NCBI GenBank assembly: GCA_002007465.1
Contig: LNAC01000272.1
Span: forward strand, 1,452,527-1,516,526
DNA length: 64,000 nucleotides
Origin: Ailurus styani
Lineage: Eukaryota > Chordata > Mammalia > Carnivora > Ailuridae
Reading direction: 5' to 3'
Shown here piece by piece: positions 32,875-44,639 of the stretch (its first letter is position 1; every line of letters begins with the position of its first letter). The notes under the pieces are model-generated. The model worked only from the letters and a program-made list of their open reading frames with translations. It was not told the origin of the DNA and did no database searches. The position numbers were made by a program, and so were the translations under genes.

Positions 32875-35800
32875 TTTTTTTTTTTATATTGTGGTAAAGT
32901 ATGTGTAATAAAAATGTTACCATGTTACCTGTTTTTAAATGTGCAGTTCGGTGGAATTAAGTACATTCAGATTGTTGTGCAACCAAACTGAGACTCTACA
33001 CCCATTAAACAATAACTCCCCATCCCCCGGACTTTGGCAATCACCATCCTACTTTCTGTCTGTGTGCATTTGATGACTCTATGTATTTCTGATAAGTGGG
33101 ATCATACAGTATTTGTTTTTTTTTTGTGTGACTGACTTATTTCACTTAGCATAATGTCCTCAAGGTTCATCCATGTTGTAGTATGTGTGAGCATTTCCTT
33201 CCTTTTTAAGTTTGAAAGTACTCCATGGTATGTATGTATCATGTTTTGTTTATCCATTCATCTGTTGGTGGACACTTGAGTGGCTTCCATCTTTTGGCTC
33301 TTGTGAAAAATGCTGCTAGGAACATGGGTGTGCAAACAGTTCTTTGAGATCCCTCTTTCAATTCTTTTGGGTGTCCATCCAGAAGTGGAATTTCTGCATA
33401 GAATATGGTAATTATATTTCTAACCTTGTGAGGTTTCTGTCCTCCCTTGTGATTTCTCCTTTGATCCATTTGTTGTTTAAGAGTGTGTTGTTCAATTTGC
33501 ACAAATTTGTTAATTTTCCAGTTGCCTTTCTGTTATTGATTTTTAAGTTCATCTTATTGTGGTTGGAGAAAATACTTTATATAATGTCTCTCTTTTTAAC
33601 CCTATTGTGACTTATTTTGTGGCTTAATGTACAATCTGCCCTAGAGAATGTCCCATGTGCACCTGAGAAGAATGTGTGTGTTTCTCTTGGATGGAGTGCT
33701 GTGTACATGACTGTTAGATATAGTTGGTTTACTGTGCTGTGTAAGTCCTCTGTTTCCTTACTTCTGTCTGGTTGTTCTGTCCATTAGTGTGAGTGGGGTA
33801 TTGAAGTCTCCAACTGTTACTGTAAAATTGTCTGTTTCTCCCTTTGAGTCTGTCCATTTTTTCTTCAAATACTTTAATGGTCTGCTACTAGGTGTGTAAA
33901 TAACTGTTTCATTCTTTCACTGTATTGAAACTTCTATTGATATATAATGTCTTTCATTGTTTCTCGTCACCCTTTTTGATTTAAAGTCTATTATGTGTCA
34001 TGTTAGTATAGCTATCTCTGCTCTCTTTATGTCATTACCTGCATGGAATATCTTTTTCCTTCCTTTCAGTTTCAACCTGGTCATGTCTTTAGACCTAAAA
34101 TGAGTCTCTTATAGATAGCATATAGTTGGATCTTGCTTTCTTTCATTCATTCTGCCAAACTCTGCCTTTTGATTAAAGAGTTTAACCCACTTACTTTTAA
34201 AGTAATTACTAATAAGGAGAGACTTTGTCATTTTGCTATTTGTTTTCTGTATGCCTTATCACTTTTTTGTCCTTTCCACCCTGCATTTTGTCTTTTTTTC
34301 CTCATAGTTGATTTTTTATAGAGAAAACGATTTTCTTATCATTTCCTTTTGTGTATATTCTATAACTATGTTCTTTGTGGTTACAGTGGGGAGTATAGTT
34401 AACATCCTAAAGCTATAGCACTCTAATTGGAATCTATACCAGCTTAACTTCAATAACATACAAAAGCTCTTCTCCTCTAAGCTCCACCATAACCCCTTTG
34501 AGTTATTGTTGTCATAAAGTTACATCTCTATACATTGTGTCCAAAACCACAAACTAATAATATGCCTAATATGTTAATATCTTAAATCATGTAGAAAACA
34601 AAAACTGAAGTTACAAATCATTGTTACAACAATGCTAGTTTTTATCATTGCTAATGTAGTTACCTCTACTAAAATCTTTATTTCTTCATGTGACTTTGAG
34701 TTACTGTCTAATGTCCTTTGATTTCAACTGGCTGAATTACCTTCAGTATTTCTTGCAGGACAGACCTAGTGGTACCAAACTCTTTCAATGGTTGAGAGTT
34801 ATGTATGAATGTCTTAATTTCTCCCTCACTTTTGAAGGAAAGTTTTGCCAGATAAGATTCTTGGTTGACAGTTTTTTTTTTCTCCTTTTAGTACTTGGAA
34901 AACATTGGCCCACTGTCTTCTACCTCCAAAATTTCTTTTTTTTTTTACCTCCAAAATTTCTGATGAGAAATCTGCTCATAATCTTATTCAGTACCCCTTG
35001 TATGTGATGAGTCGCTTCTCTCTTGCTGCTTTCAAGATTTTCATTTTCCTTTTTGTCTTTTGATAGTTTAATTATTATATGTCTTGGTGTAGGTCTTTTT
35101 GATTCGTCCTACTTGGAATTTACTGAGCTTCTTGATTTTATATTCATGTCTTTAATGAAACTTGGGAAGTTTTTGGTCATTATTTTCAAATAATCTCTTT
35201 ACCTTTTCTCTCTCATCTCTTTCTGGGACTCCTGCAATGAACATGTTGGTCCATTCGAGTGGTGTCCCACAGGTCCCTTAAGTTCTGTTTACTTTTCTCC
35301 AATCCCTTCTCTTTCTGTTCCTCAGACTCAATAATTTCAGTTGTTCTAAGTTCCCTGATTCTTTTGAATTCCTCTAGTGAGTTTTTCATTTCAGTTATTG
35401 TACTTTTTAGCTCTAGATTTTCTAGAATTTCTTTTCATTTCTTCATAGCTTTTCTATTTCTATTAATATTTGCATTTTGTTCACACATCATCATTTTCTT
35501 TAAATTTTCCTGTAGTTCCCTGAGACAGTTGTTTAAAATCTTTGTCTGCTTGGTGAGTCATCTGGTATTTCTCTGAAATGGTTTCTTTTTCTTTTTCTTT
35601 TTTTTTTTTTTTAGGTTTTATTTATATTAGAGAGAGAGAGTGCATGTGCACACGTGCATGAGTGGTGGGGTGGGGAAGGGGCAAGGGGAGAGAGAAAAGG
35701 ATAGAGAATCTCAAGGAGGCTTTGCACTGAGTGAAGAGCCTGAAGTAGGCCTTGATCTCCTGACCCTGAGATCATGACCTGAGCTGAAACCAAGAGTCGG

Positions 35801-36665
35801 TGCTTAACTAACTTTTGAATGGACCATAATTTCCTTTTTTGTTTTTTGGGTTTTTTTGGCATGCCTTTTGATTTTTTGTTGAAAACTGGACATTTGAATC
35901 TAATAATGTGTTGAGTCTCAAAGTCAGTTAATTACTTTCTCTTCCCCAGAATTTGCTAGGGTTTTTTTTTTTTTTTTTGTCTTTTTTTTTTTGTTGTTCA
36001 TTTTTTGATTGTTGTGGGCTCTGTGCTAAGGAACAGCCTGATGTATAAACCCAAGGTCTTGGGTCTTTTGTAGCCTACACCTTTCCCTGGCCATGCACAG
36101 TGAGTTTCCTCTGTATATGTAGTTGCTTTTGAATGATCTAGTCTTTAATGCCAGTTCCCTAACGGGGGGAAAGAGGAAACTAAATGGGGAAAAATTATGC
36201 TGGCCTTTGAACTCCCCTGGAACTCACTTCAACTGTGGGAGGGGGGAGACCTTGCAACAATGATCATTTTTTTTTGCGGGGGGTGGGTAGAATAAAAATG
36301 ACCACCTGCTTCTGTGTCTGCACCTCCATGATCAGAAGTAGCAATCAGTTATCAGAACATAGATACCTGATTTTTGGAGGACAAGGTCCTTATTGTCCAC
36401 TCTGGCTCGCACACTTCATGCCAACTGCTCCAAGAACAGGTGCATAGCTGCCCGCCATGGGGCTAGGTAACCGCTTGTGAACTAAGAGCTGAAATTGGCA
36501 GAAATTAACCACATATTATTGTCTAAACCTTCCTCTGGAAGTTGCAAGACATCATTAAATTCCAGAGTTCCAAAATAGTTCAGACAGATTCTGCCTGTGC
36601 AGTTTTCTAGGTGGAGAGACAGATTCCTGGTACTTCTTACTCTGCCATCTTCTGAGACTCCAATA
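32875..36665 (-). mobile_element. Large L1 LINE, antisense, missing the RT region
   Basis: 32875-33420 is a 3' UTR ('ttatattgtggtaaagtatg', 'cattaaacaataactccccat', 'gcataatgtcctcaaggttcat'). From about 33430 the text is antisense endonuclease-domain DNA ('gatccatttgttgtttaagagtg', 'cacctgagaagaatgtgtg', 'gtggggtattgaagtctccaac', 'gcatggaatatctttttcc'). ORF1 and 5'-UTR type text follows, ending with 'actctgccatcttctgagac'. The ORF2 reverse transcriptase and C-terminus (roughly 3 kb in a full L1) are absent at the 33420-33440 junction. A SINE sits at 35593-35812. No open frame survives. Confidence 0.8.
35593..35812 (-). mobile_element. CAN-type SINE, antisense, head truncated
   Basis: Poly-T, 'ttttatttatattagagaga', a GA/GT-rich middle, 'cctgaccctgagatcatgac', 'gagctgaaaccaagagtcgg'. 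The last 20 or so bases of the tRNA-like head are missing, so it is 5'-truncated or eroded. It interrupts the L1. Confidence 0.88.
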
Positions 36666-39155
36666 AACCTGTTTTGATGCATTTTCATCCATCAGTTTTG
36701 AACACCACATGGAGGATAATGACGAGGGTGCTAGCAGATGTCTAGGCTGTAATAAGGGCAGGCTCATTCATTCCAGGAGAAGAGGATGTCTGAAGGGTTA
36801 TTATTATTTTTTAACACATCCTGTTGACACATTAGTGTTTCATTCTGACTTGTTTGAGGTTTGCATCATTGTTTTGTGACATTGGGAAAATTTTGATTTG
36901 TTATCATAAGAGCAGACTGAGTTGAAAAACAGGCTTAATCTCAATGGATACTGCAAAAGTCCTTTTTTTTTCTAGCTGATGTTTTTTTTTCCAACAGAAT
37001 ATATATACATATGTATATATATATGTATATATATATAAAACATGTTTCTGAATGCATATTTTTCCTCCCTCTTCTTTATAGTCATCATGTTTAAAACCTA
37101 ATTCTGAATTCTTAAAAAAGTCAGTGAGCCAATTACCTCAAATTACATTTTTTTTAAAGGAATTTCTTCCTCCCTTGGAAGTGAAAATGAGCCAGAAGCT
37201 TCTGTGCATGGTTCTGCTTTCCACCCTCAGAGGTGGAATGCAGGTTCTTTGGTTCCTGGGAAGCTCTTGCTGGGGAATTTGTACTTTGAGCTCAGCCAAC
37301 TTGGCTCAGGAATGGCAGAGAGAAGGTTTTGAGGCTCAAGGTACCTTTAAAAGCTTCATACCTTGTAAAATCCAATTACTATTTAGAGGGAATGGTGGTG
37401 TTAAATATAGTTGTTCCTCTATAAAAGGTCTAAAAGCATCCCTTAATTGGAATTGAATGCAGGCTCCAAAAAATGCATCTTGATTAGAGAGAGAAAAGCA
37501 AATGAGACCGGTTTCTTTAGTCTGTTGATATATGTTTATATCTATGGCTAGAGCTTCACATGAATATATACACATATATTTGTACGTATTGTTTATGTGG
37601 GTCAGATAAAGGATGCTTCTAATGGTGTTACAATGGGCTGCTTTCTTGCAATTTCTAATTAGAGAGACAGCACGAACACAGTTTCAGATTTTGTATTTTG
37701 CTCTGTTGTGAACATTAGGGTCTCTAAACCCAAATTTGAACAGGCCTTGGGCTCTGTGGAGGTGGAAGAGAACTTCCTCATGACAAAGGTCCCGAGCGCC
37801 CTTCTGGGCAAAGGTAGCGCCCTGAACCACTTACATTTTCCAGCTTCCAGGGCAGTTCTCACCCCTCCCCTCCTTTCATCCAGGTTGGATGCTGTCTGCA
37901 AGAACGGTAGCTGGAGTTGAGTCCGTGTTGCTGGCTGGATGGTTTTTCTTGGGATGAATGTCTTCCCAGTGATGTCATCTAATTTTAGACTGCTGGAGAT
38001 GGAAATGAGGCACCAGGCTCACACTCAGGAAGCAGATGTCAGAGAATCTGCTCACTCACACCCTGCGATGAAGCTCAGAGCAGCACTGAGAGGGATTTCA
38101 GAGGGACAAGGAAAGGTTGGAAAGGTGCAGAAGGCACAAATCGTTACCTGGACGGAGTTTGGCGCTCAGCAGAACTGACCTGGGGCAGCCTTCACCGGCC
38201 CAGGAGTCCTGGATACATTTGAGGAAGTGTTGGGGCATTTCTGTTCAAATCCTACAGCGCCTACAGAATCAGAGTTAGTCAGCCAGTAACAAGTATTTTT
38301 TGAGCTTTTACATTACTAGGCACAGGTAAAAAAAAAAAATGGCAGTGGAAAGGAAGAATTTTACTTAACCTCAATGACTTTGTTAAGTTTAAATAGGAAA
38401 GACCCAAACTGGAAACTGCATTGGGTGATTCTGATAAACAGAACAGGAGCAACATGACAATTTTGGGGGGGGGTGGGAAGATATTTTTGTTAAGAAATGG
38501 CATTCTCACTTACTTTGAAGTGAGAAACCCCCTGTAGTTTGTCACCAGTTTTAAAAGTGTGTGTTAGTGGGCTTTTTAGGTTCTGTCCCTGCTGGGGCTC
38601 TTTCTCCATCCCCCTCTCCTGTCCCTGCAGAATCACGCCACGGCCCACGCCCTGAGACATGGAGGTGGCCTCCACTTTGTTGCCTCCTAATGAAGTAATA
38701 CAAGTGTATCAGACAAAATCTGGAAGTTGTGAGCAAGAAGAAGGATGAAACCTTTATTGGAATCCCACTGTCATGATTTCTGTGCTGATTCCACCTGGGG
38801 TCTGGGTAGCCTGTCCTGACTACAGATTCCCCTAGGTCCCGAGACCCTCCTAGGATTCAGTCAGAGTGACTCGAAGTATCTCTATGTGGGGGAACAAGAG
38901 GTGTTCCGCTCCTGGTGGGAGCATTCCCGTCCCCTCCCCCCCAGATGCCTCATCTTCTCATCTCCGTACTGTTATCCTATTTTCTTGTTGCCCTGGGAAC
39001 CAGGACTTGTGGGGTGTGGATGCCTGGCACCAAGGTCTCAAACCTGTCCTCATCTAACTCGTCCAAAATGGAACCGTTGGCTTTCCTTCCAAGTACCTTC
39101 TTGTTTCCTGTCTCCCCGTAGGACCCACCACCCTTCCAGTTACACAAGCTTGACA
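36666..39155. other. Unique sequence, no gene recognised
   Basis: Contains a TATA/TATG microsatellite at 37003-37040 and an A12 run near 38330. Frames (for example 37124-37456, 110 codons) translate to no recognisable product. 37045-37700 is AT-rich and repeat-free and might be partly conserved. Confidence 0.4.
37003..37040. repeat. TA/TATG microsatellite
   Basis: Alternating TATATA and CATATG/TATATG units, self-complementary. Confidence 0.9.
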
Positions 39156-39159
39156 CCTA

Positions 39160-39560
39160 CCAGTGATTCCTGACACTCTGGTCTCCCTCACCTCTGAGCC
39201 CTTGATAATCCATGGCCATGAGCTATTCTCTTGGCTCTTGAATGCCTCTCCAATGGATCCACTCCTGTCCATTTCCATCCCAACCCTGGTCATCACCTCG
39301 TGCCCAGACTTGCATGCTAGAACCCTTTGTAATTGGTCTGCCCCCATCCACTGCAGCTGAACTCCCATCCGCTCTCCAGCCTGGAGCAGAATGATCTTTC
39401 TGAATGCAAATCCCAGGCATATCACCATCTGACATGTAACCCTTTGCGTCCAATGAGTTGGTTGTCCCATTCTCCTTGGTGAAAATTCCACAACATGGCC
39501 TTTGAGGACCTCCATGGTCTGCCTCAGCTCTTAGCTCATACCATGCCCCCTACATTCTTC
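39160..39560 (+). mobile_element. L2 LINE fragment, sense
   Basis: 'aatggatccactcctgtcc', 'gcatgctagaaccctttgtaattgg', 'cagaatgatctttctgaatgcaaatc' and 'aacatggcctttgaggacctccatgg' in order match sense L2 upstream of its 3' end. Confidence 0.7.
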
Positions 39561-39574
39561 TTTTGCAATGTTTC

Positions 39575-40790
39575 TTCTTCCACTACATAAATTATCTTAT
39601 AACTTTGCTAGCTGTGTTTTTCTTATATGAAGTTTTAATTTTTACAGTGGCTAAATTAGTCTTACATGCTATGGCTTACATTCTTTGTCTTCCGAGGAAG
39701 GCTTTCCCCATCCTAAGAGTGCACAAATATTCTTGTATCTTTTCTTTTAGAGCCTTGATTTCTGCTCTATCTTTAGTCTTATGTGTAGTATGAGGTAAGG
39801 TTGGATCCGTACGTTTTTCCATATGGCATCAATTATTTCATCTGCCATCTCTAACCCCTTCGCTCTCCAGTAAATGTCATAAACTGAGTTCCTATATTGT
39901 TGCGTCCCTGGAGTCATCATTTCGTTCTACTAATCTCTTTGTCTTTTGCTGCTGACACAAAAAGACACACATTACTCTAACTTTATATTGTATTTCAAAT
40001 TCTAATAGAATTACTCCTGCCAAATTGTTCTTATTTTCAGGACTTTCTTCATTATTCATGCGTATTTGTTCTTCATCGTGAATTTTAGATTTTTTAAAAG
40101 ATTTTTATTTATTCATTTGACACAGAGAGAGAGAGAGATCACAAGTAGGCAGAGAGAGAGGAGGAAGCAGGCTCCCCGCTGAGCAGAGAGCCCGATGTGG
40201 GCCTCGATCCCAGGACCCTGGGATCATGACCTGAGCCGAAGGCAGAGGCTTTAACCCACTGAGCCGCCCAGGCGCACTGAATTTTAGATTTATACGGCCT
40301 TTCACACGATTGTCAAATATCCCCAATTCTATGATAAATTTTGGTGATGATTTTTATTGGGATTAAACTGAACTCATGGATTAATTTAGGGGATAAATTG
40401 TCTTTACACCGCTTCCTACTACCTAAGAACAACGTAGTATTCTTCTGTTTCTTCAAAGTGTTGCAGTTTTAATCTGAGTCTTGTGCACTTCTTATTTGAT
40501 ATTAATTCCTAAATGTTTATATTTTTGTTGCATTTGGGGGGGGCCATGTCTTTGTTAAGTCTTCTACTTGATTATCGCCTGTTTATGGGACAGGTGCTGA
40601 ATTTTTTGTTTCTTTGTCCTGTGTCTGGTGTATTACTGAACTCCCTTACTTGTGTAATGGCTCAGTGGCTGCCTTTGGATTTAGTGTAAGCAATCCTATC
40701 ATAGGAGAACCTGACTTCTTTCTCTTCCTTTCCAATATTAATGTATTTTAATATCTTATTTCTTGTTTTGTTTGTTTTGGTTTATTGTAC
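39575..40790 (-). mobile_element. L1 LINE, antisense, split by a SINE
   Basis: 'gtatgaggtaaggttggatcc' and 'ttttccatatggcatcaat' begin it. After the SINE it continues 'aattttggtgatgatttttattggga', 'ctcatggattaatttagggga' and 'taattcctaaatgtttatattttt', the usual antisense ORF2 C-terminal sequence of old L1s. Confidence 0.8.
40079..40291 (-). mobile_element. Young CAN-type SINE in L1, with target duplication
   Basis: The element at 40093-40277 has 'aaagatttttatttattcat', 'atcacaagtaggcagagaga', 'gggatcatgacctgagccg' and 'ccactgagccgcccaggcg'. A 14-bp duplication TGAATTTTAGATTT flanks it exactly (40079-40092, 40278-40291). Confidence 0.97.
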
Positions 40791-40859
40791 AGGATGCTGG
40801 AGAGAGCAGTAACTAATAGTGTGTGCAAGAGAAAAAAGTATGTGGGCTAATTTGATAGA

Positions 40860-41420
40860 TGACGGGTGGAGCTTGGTAGGGATTCATATAGGGAGGGAAG
40901 TTGCCAGATGAGTGTCATAGCTTGGAAGCTCATCCAGTGGCTTCTCCTACAGGAAAGGGAGAAGGGGAATGGAATGCCCCAGTTCTGAGAAAATGAACTG
41001 AGAGGAGAGTGGTGCCAGAACGTAAAGGGAGGAGAACTTCATTTGGATGATGGAAGAGGAAGAATGAGTTCAGTTCTGGACAAGTGGAGTCAATGACCCG
41101 TGGGACGTCCAAGTGGAGAGTTCATTGGGCATCTGGGCATTTAGACATTAGCATGAATCCTTATTCCAGATGAACAGTTGCCTCCACTGAAACCATCTGG
41201 GTTTGCCCCTCTCCGTACCAAGTCTGGGTTGGTGGTAGACGGGGTGTCAGATCAGGTGGGACTGGAGAGCTGTGCAGGGAACATCTTGGGCATTGGAAAG
41301 ACAAGCAAGCACATGGTGGGGGTTCCTGCCAGCTAGACCCAAATCATGTCAGCCCATGGGATACTTTTGGGATTTAGATTCTGGATAGGAGCCAGTCAGT
41401 GAGGGTGATGACAAAGTCTG
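40860..41420 (-). mobile_element. L2 LINE, antisense
   Basis: Purine-rich text with 'gagttcagttctggacaagtgg' and 'gtgggacgtccaagtggagag' near 41068-41118, which is a standard antisense L2 ORF2 segment. The rest is diverged. Confidence 0.6.
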
Positions 41421-41503
41421 CAGCACATGCAGCTGTGTTTTTTATTTCCAAACATCCGTGATGTTCTGAAAGTGCATTTTTAAAAAAGCTAGATGATTTT
41501 TTT

Positions 41504-41539
41504 TCAAGTCTAGGAGAGGGTGGTAGGTGGCAATGGTGG
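41504..41539 (+). repeat. 36-bp motif, copy 1
   Basis: Core CTAGGAGAGGGTGGTAGGTGG then CAATGGTGG (read in two parts). The same text with two substitutions recurs at 42688-42723. No neighbouring SINE is seen here. Confidence 0.85.
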
Positions 41540-41799
41540 AGGAGGGGAAGGAGCGCTTAAGTCCCCCGTGTGTTTGGAGATGGGGCCAAACTTGAATTTC
41601 AACAGGAACTGGTCTCGTCCCCTGTGACACCAGCTAATGATTTGTCTGCTTGGCTGTGTTTGGACCTCAGGCTGTCATTGTCTCTGATGTGGCTCTTGCG
41701 GATCAAAGAGGGAGGCAGTGTGCAGCCACGTTCCCCGTCCCCCCCCCCCTGCTGTCGCCCACACAGGGACCCTCACACTGACTTCCAGGGTACCGGGCC

Positions 41800-41960
41800 G
41801 GGGTTCTGCACATCATTATCCAGATTAATGAGGACAGATGGGTTTTTGTATAATCAGCCTTCCTCTACTGCCAGTCTGATTGGGTCGCCAGGTGGAATAG
41901 TTCAGTAATGAATTCCTACAAATATAGCAACCAATTCCGACTTAGGAAAAACAAAGCGAT
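41800..41960. promoter_or_regulatory. Candidate conserved non-coding element
   Basis: Repeat-free block with 'catcattatccagattaatgag', 'ttttgtataatcagcc', 'cagtctgattgggtcgcc' (CCAAT-box complement) and 'agttcagtaatgaattcct'. The density of ATTA/TAAT and CCAAT cores suggests an enhancer. Inference only. Confidence 0.25.
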
Positions 41961-42134
41961 GGGGTGCCAAAGTAGGCAGTAAGAGGATCTTGCACTGTTT
42001 TGCATGAGGTTTGCCCGAGGGTGGGCAGGCAAGACGAGCAGGCTGCCTCATCAGTTACCTTACTAACAGGTAACAAGGGGGAAATGTGGGGTCTCGCCCC
42101 TCCCTTTTATCACCCCCCCTCCTCAACCTGACAC

Positions 42135-42224
42135 CTCGCTCAGCATCCCAGGCTGCATGGTGGTGAAAGAGCAGCCACACCGGGGTACCTCCGCGAACTC
42201 GTTCATAAAGAAAATGGGCGGTAC
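42135..42224 (-). CDS. Very weak orphan exon candidate (30 codons)
   Basis: On the minus strand a pyrimidine-rich tract ends at an AG just before position 42224. The next 90 bases stay open in one frame and end at GAG|GTGTCA, a passable donor. The peptide would read VPPIFFMNEF...MLSE. No protein family is recognised, the donor is not consensus beyond GT, and no partner exon was found. It may well be chance. Confidence 0.1.
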
Positions 42225-42449
42225 CTGAGCCCTGGGCACGTGAGATGTGGGGGGACGGATGGAGGACTGGGCTGGGGAGAGATGGGGCAGGGGAAGAGAG
42301 AGAGGAGGTTGACAGAGGGTGACGAGGGGTGGTGGGCAGGGACGGCTGCCTGCTCTAATGGCTGTGCCACGGGCTTGGCAGCCAGGGCGGCCAGAGGCTT
42401 GCAGGTGCACCTGTCAATTCTTTGTCCTCTGACAATCACCAATTGTCAG

Positions 42450-42520
42450 TGTTTGTTTGTTTGTTTTGTTTTGTTTTGTTTGTTTTTTTGTTTTGTTTTG
42501 TATTTGATTTGCTTTGTTTC
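42450..42520. repeat. (TTTG)n / (TTTTG)n simple repeat
   Basis: TGTTTGTTTGTTTGTTTTG then TTTTG units and further TTTG-rich text to about 42538. Confidence 0.93.
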
Positions 42521-42651
42521 ATTTGTTTATTTTTTTGTTAAGAAATGAGGCCAGGGATATCAAGAGAAGCTATCGTATTTGCAAAAGTAGGTGATAATAG
42601 CATTTAACGTATCTATACTTTTTCTGGCTGCTGGCAAAATCATTTCTTCTC

Positions 42652-42950
42652 ACCTGTTTTCCTTTTCTTTTCTTTTTTTTTCTCCTTTCAAATCTAGGAG
42701 AGGGTGGTATGTGGCAATGGTGGCAAATTTCTTTCTTTCTTCCTTCCTTCCTTTTTTCTTTATTTCTATTTTATTTATTTATCTGAGAGAGAGAAAAAGT
42801 GAGCACAAGCAGGAGGAAGAAGAGAGGGAGAAGCAGGCTCCCCGCTGAGCAGGGACCCAGATGTGGGGCTCGAACCCAGGACCCTGGGATCAGGATCTGA
42901 ACTAAAGGCAGACGCTAAACTGACTGAGCCACCCAGGCACCCCAGCTGTT
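42652..42950 (-). mobile_element. CAN-type SINE with apparent 3' passenger
   Basis: The SINE body is 42765-42942 in antisense ('ttttatttatttatctgagaga', 'gaagcaggctccccgctgag', 'actgagccacccaggcacccc'). Left of its pyrimidine tail lies the 36-bp motif copy (42688-42723), then a second pyrimidine tract (42657-42687). Short similar flanks (ACCTGTTTTC at 42652 and AGCTGTTTCT at 42944) may be the target duplication. That would place the 36-bp piece inside the insertion as a 3' passenger. Confidence 0.7.
42688..42723 (+). repeat. 36-bp motif, copy 2, between two pyrimidine tracts
   Basis: Two differences from copy 1 at 41504-41539 (A for G at the fifth base, T for G in the middle). It is bounded on both sides by CT-rich runs. 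Confidence 0.85.
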
Positions 42951-43164
42951 TCTTTTTTCTATAAATTTCCCTCATTCAAAATAAGAGGTGGCTTCTCCTC
43001 CCACACGAACCCCATCTCCTCATTGCTTTTATCAACTTTATAATGCACTTATTTTTCTATCCAGCAATCTGTACGTGCTGATATGTAAAGATCTCTAAAG
43101 TGCATTTTTAAGTGACAAATGAACTAGGAAGAAAAGTAGGATTGAACCCCTTTCTGAAATTTTT

Positions 43165-43615
43165 TAAAAAGCTTGTGGGTTTGAATGTTCATGACAGGAT
43201 TTTTCATAACAGCCCCAGAAGGAAATAATCCAAATGTACATCAACTGGAATATCATTCAGCAATAAAAAGGAATGAAGTACAGGTACATGCTATGAGCTG
43301 GATGAATCCGGAAAACATGCTCAGTGAAAGAAACCAGACACAAAAGGCCACATACTATATGTTTCCATTTATATGAAAGATCCATATTAGGCACACCCAC
43401 AGAGACAGAATGTAGGTTAGTGGTTGCCGGCGACTGTCGGGAGGGAGTCCTCAGGGTGACTGCTTTGGGTATGGGGTTTTTTGGGGGGGTAATGAAAACC
43501 TCCTAAAATTGCAGCCTAAGTCGCACAATTCTGTGAGTATATTTTGAATTATATATTTTAAATGGGTTTAGTAGTAGGACATGTGAATTAGAGCTCAATA
43601 AAACTCATCAATGTC
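43165..43615 (+). mobile_element. L1 3' end, sense
   Basis: 'ccaaatgtacatcaactgg', 'aatatcattcagcaataaaaaggaatgaag', 'gaaagaaaccagacacaaaaggccaca', 'ttccatttatatgaaa', 'aggttagtggttgccgg' and a terminal 'gtgaattagagctcaataaa'. This is the C-terminal ORF2 and 3' UTR of an L1MB-like element. The 63- and 60-codon frames here are pieces of it. Confidence 0.88.
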
Positions 43616-43889
43616 TGTAGGCTGAAATGTTGGTATGTGCATCATTTTTTTCCTGATCAGATATATAAGACATTGTAAACAGTGGTGACCCTTGGCAAAG
43701 AAGTGTAGTGGAAAAACACCCAAACTTTTCATTTTATATTTTTAAGTTAAAGTTTTTAAGCCACTTACCTATATTATTTTTATGTATAAATCAAAATTCA
43801 AAAATATCTATGCTGCTTCTCTTAGTACTATGCATAATAAATTATAGGACTCAACCTCCCCCCCCCAAATGTTAGTTTGTTTTCCCTCG

Positions 43890-43995
43890 TTAGAGTGTAA
43901 TACCCTTAAGGACGGGACTCTGTGTGTATCTTATATAAGGTCCTCACGGGCAAGAGTGGTAGAGAGTGGGAACTTGGTGAATATATGCTGTCTCT
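43890..43995 (+). mobile_element. L2 3' end, sense
   Basis: 'gagtgtaatacccttaaggac', 'gggactctgtgtgtatctta' and 'gggaacttggtgaatatatg' resemble the L2 3'-UTR pattern. Short. Confidence 0.35.
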
Positions 43996-43999
43996 CAAA

Positions 44000-44635
44000 A
44001 TATGCTCCTTGACCTAGAGATTTTACTGAAAATGAAAGAGGATATTACCCACAGGAAAGAATTGGGATTTTTTAAGTCATTTCCCAGAACTAACATTTAC
44101 TGTGAAAAAATGTGCCTCAGATGTATCATCTGATAGAACATCATATCTACCATATAGTAAATGTAGTAAGTGCTCATCTCTGTGTCCTATTATGAACAAG
44201 AATCTGGAAATTAATGCACCCAGTTTGGCTCAGTAGCTGAAAGATCCCCTCAAGAACCTTGGGCTTTGCTGTCTTTCCATTCTGCCATCTTCAGTTGAGT
44301 CAGTGGTGAATGGCCTCATAACCGCAGAGTGGCTGCTGCAGCTCCAGCATAATCTCCACAGGACAGCATCCCAAGCAGGAAAGAAGAGGAAAAAGGGACA
44401 GGGAAATAGAACTTTCGTTTGAGAAGTTCTCACCACTGATTGGGGATGAACGTCTTTCCTAGAAATGCCCAGCAGACTCTCTATAGAATTGTGTTCTGTG
44501 CCCTTCCTCCCCAGCAGTTTCTGGCAAAAGAGGATGTAACTGGCTTTGACCACTTATGATCCATATTGTGGGGTGGAGCACAAAACAGATGTCCTGTTGT
44601 GGGGCCCCAAGGGGACAACCACTGGTCTCCACCAC
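44000..44635. other. Unique sequence
   Basis: No repeat or gene recognised. The 107-codon minus frame at 44230-44553 shows no known motif. Confidence 0.35.
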
Positions 44636-44639
44636 AAAT

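Larger units (their letters stand above)
41421..42650. other. Unique GC-mixed sequence
   Basis: Holds one copy of a 36-bp motif (41504-41539), a conserved-looking AT block (41800-41960), a weak exon candidate (42135-42224) and a (TTTG)n tract (42450-42520). No established gene recognised. Confidence 0.45.
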
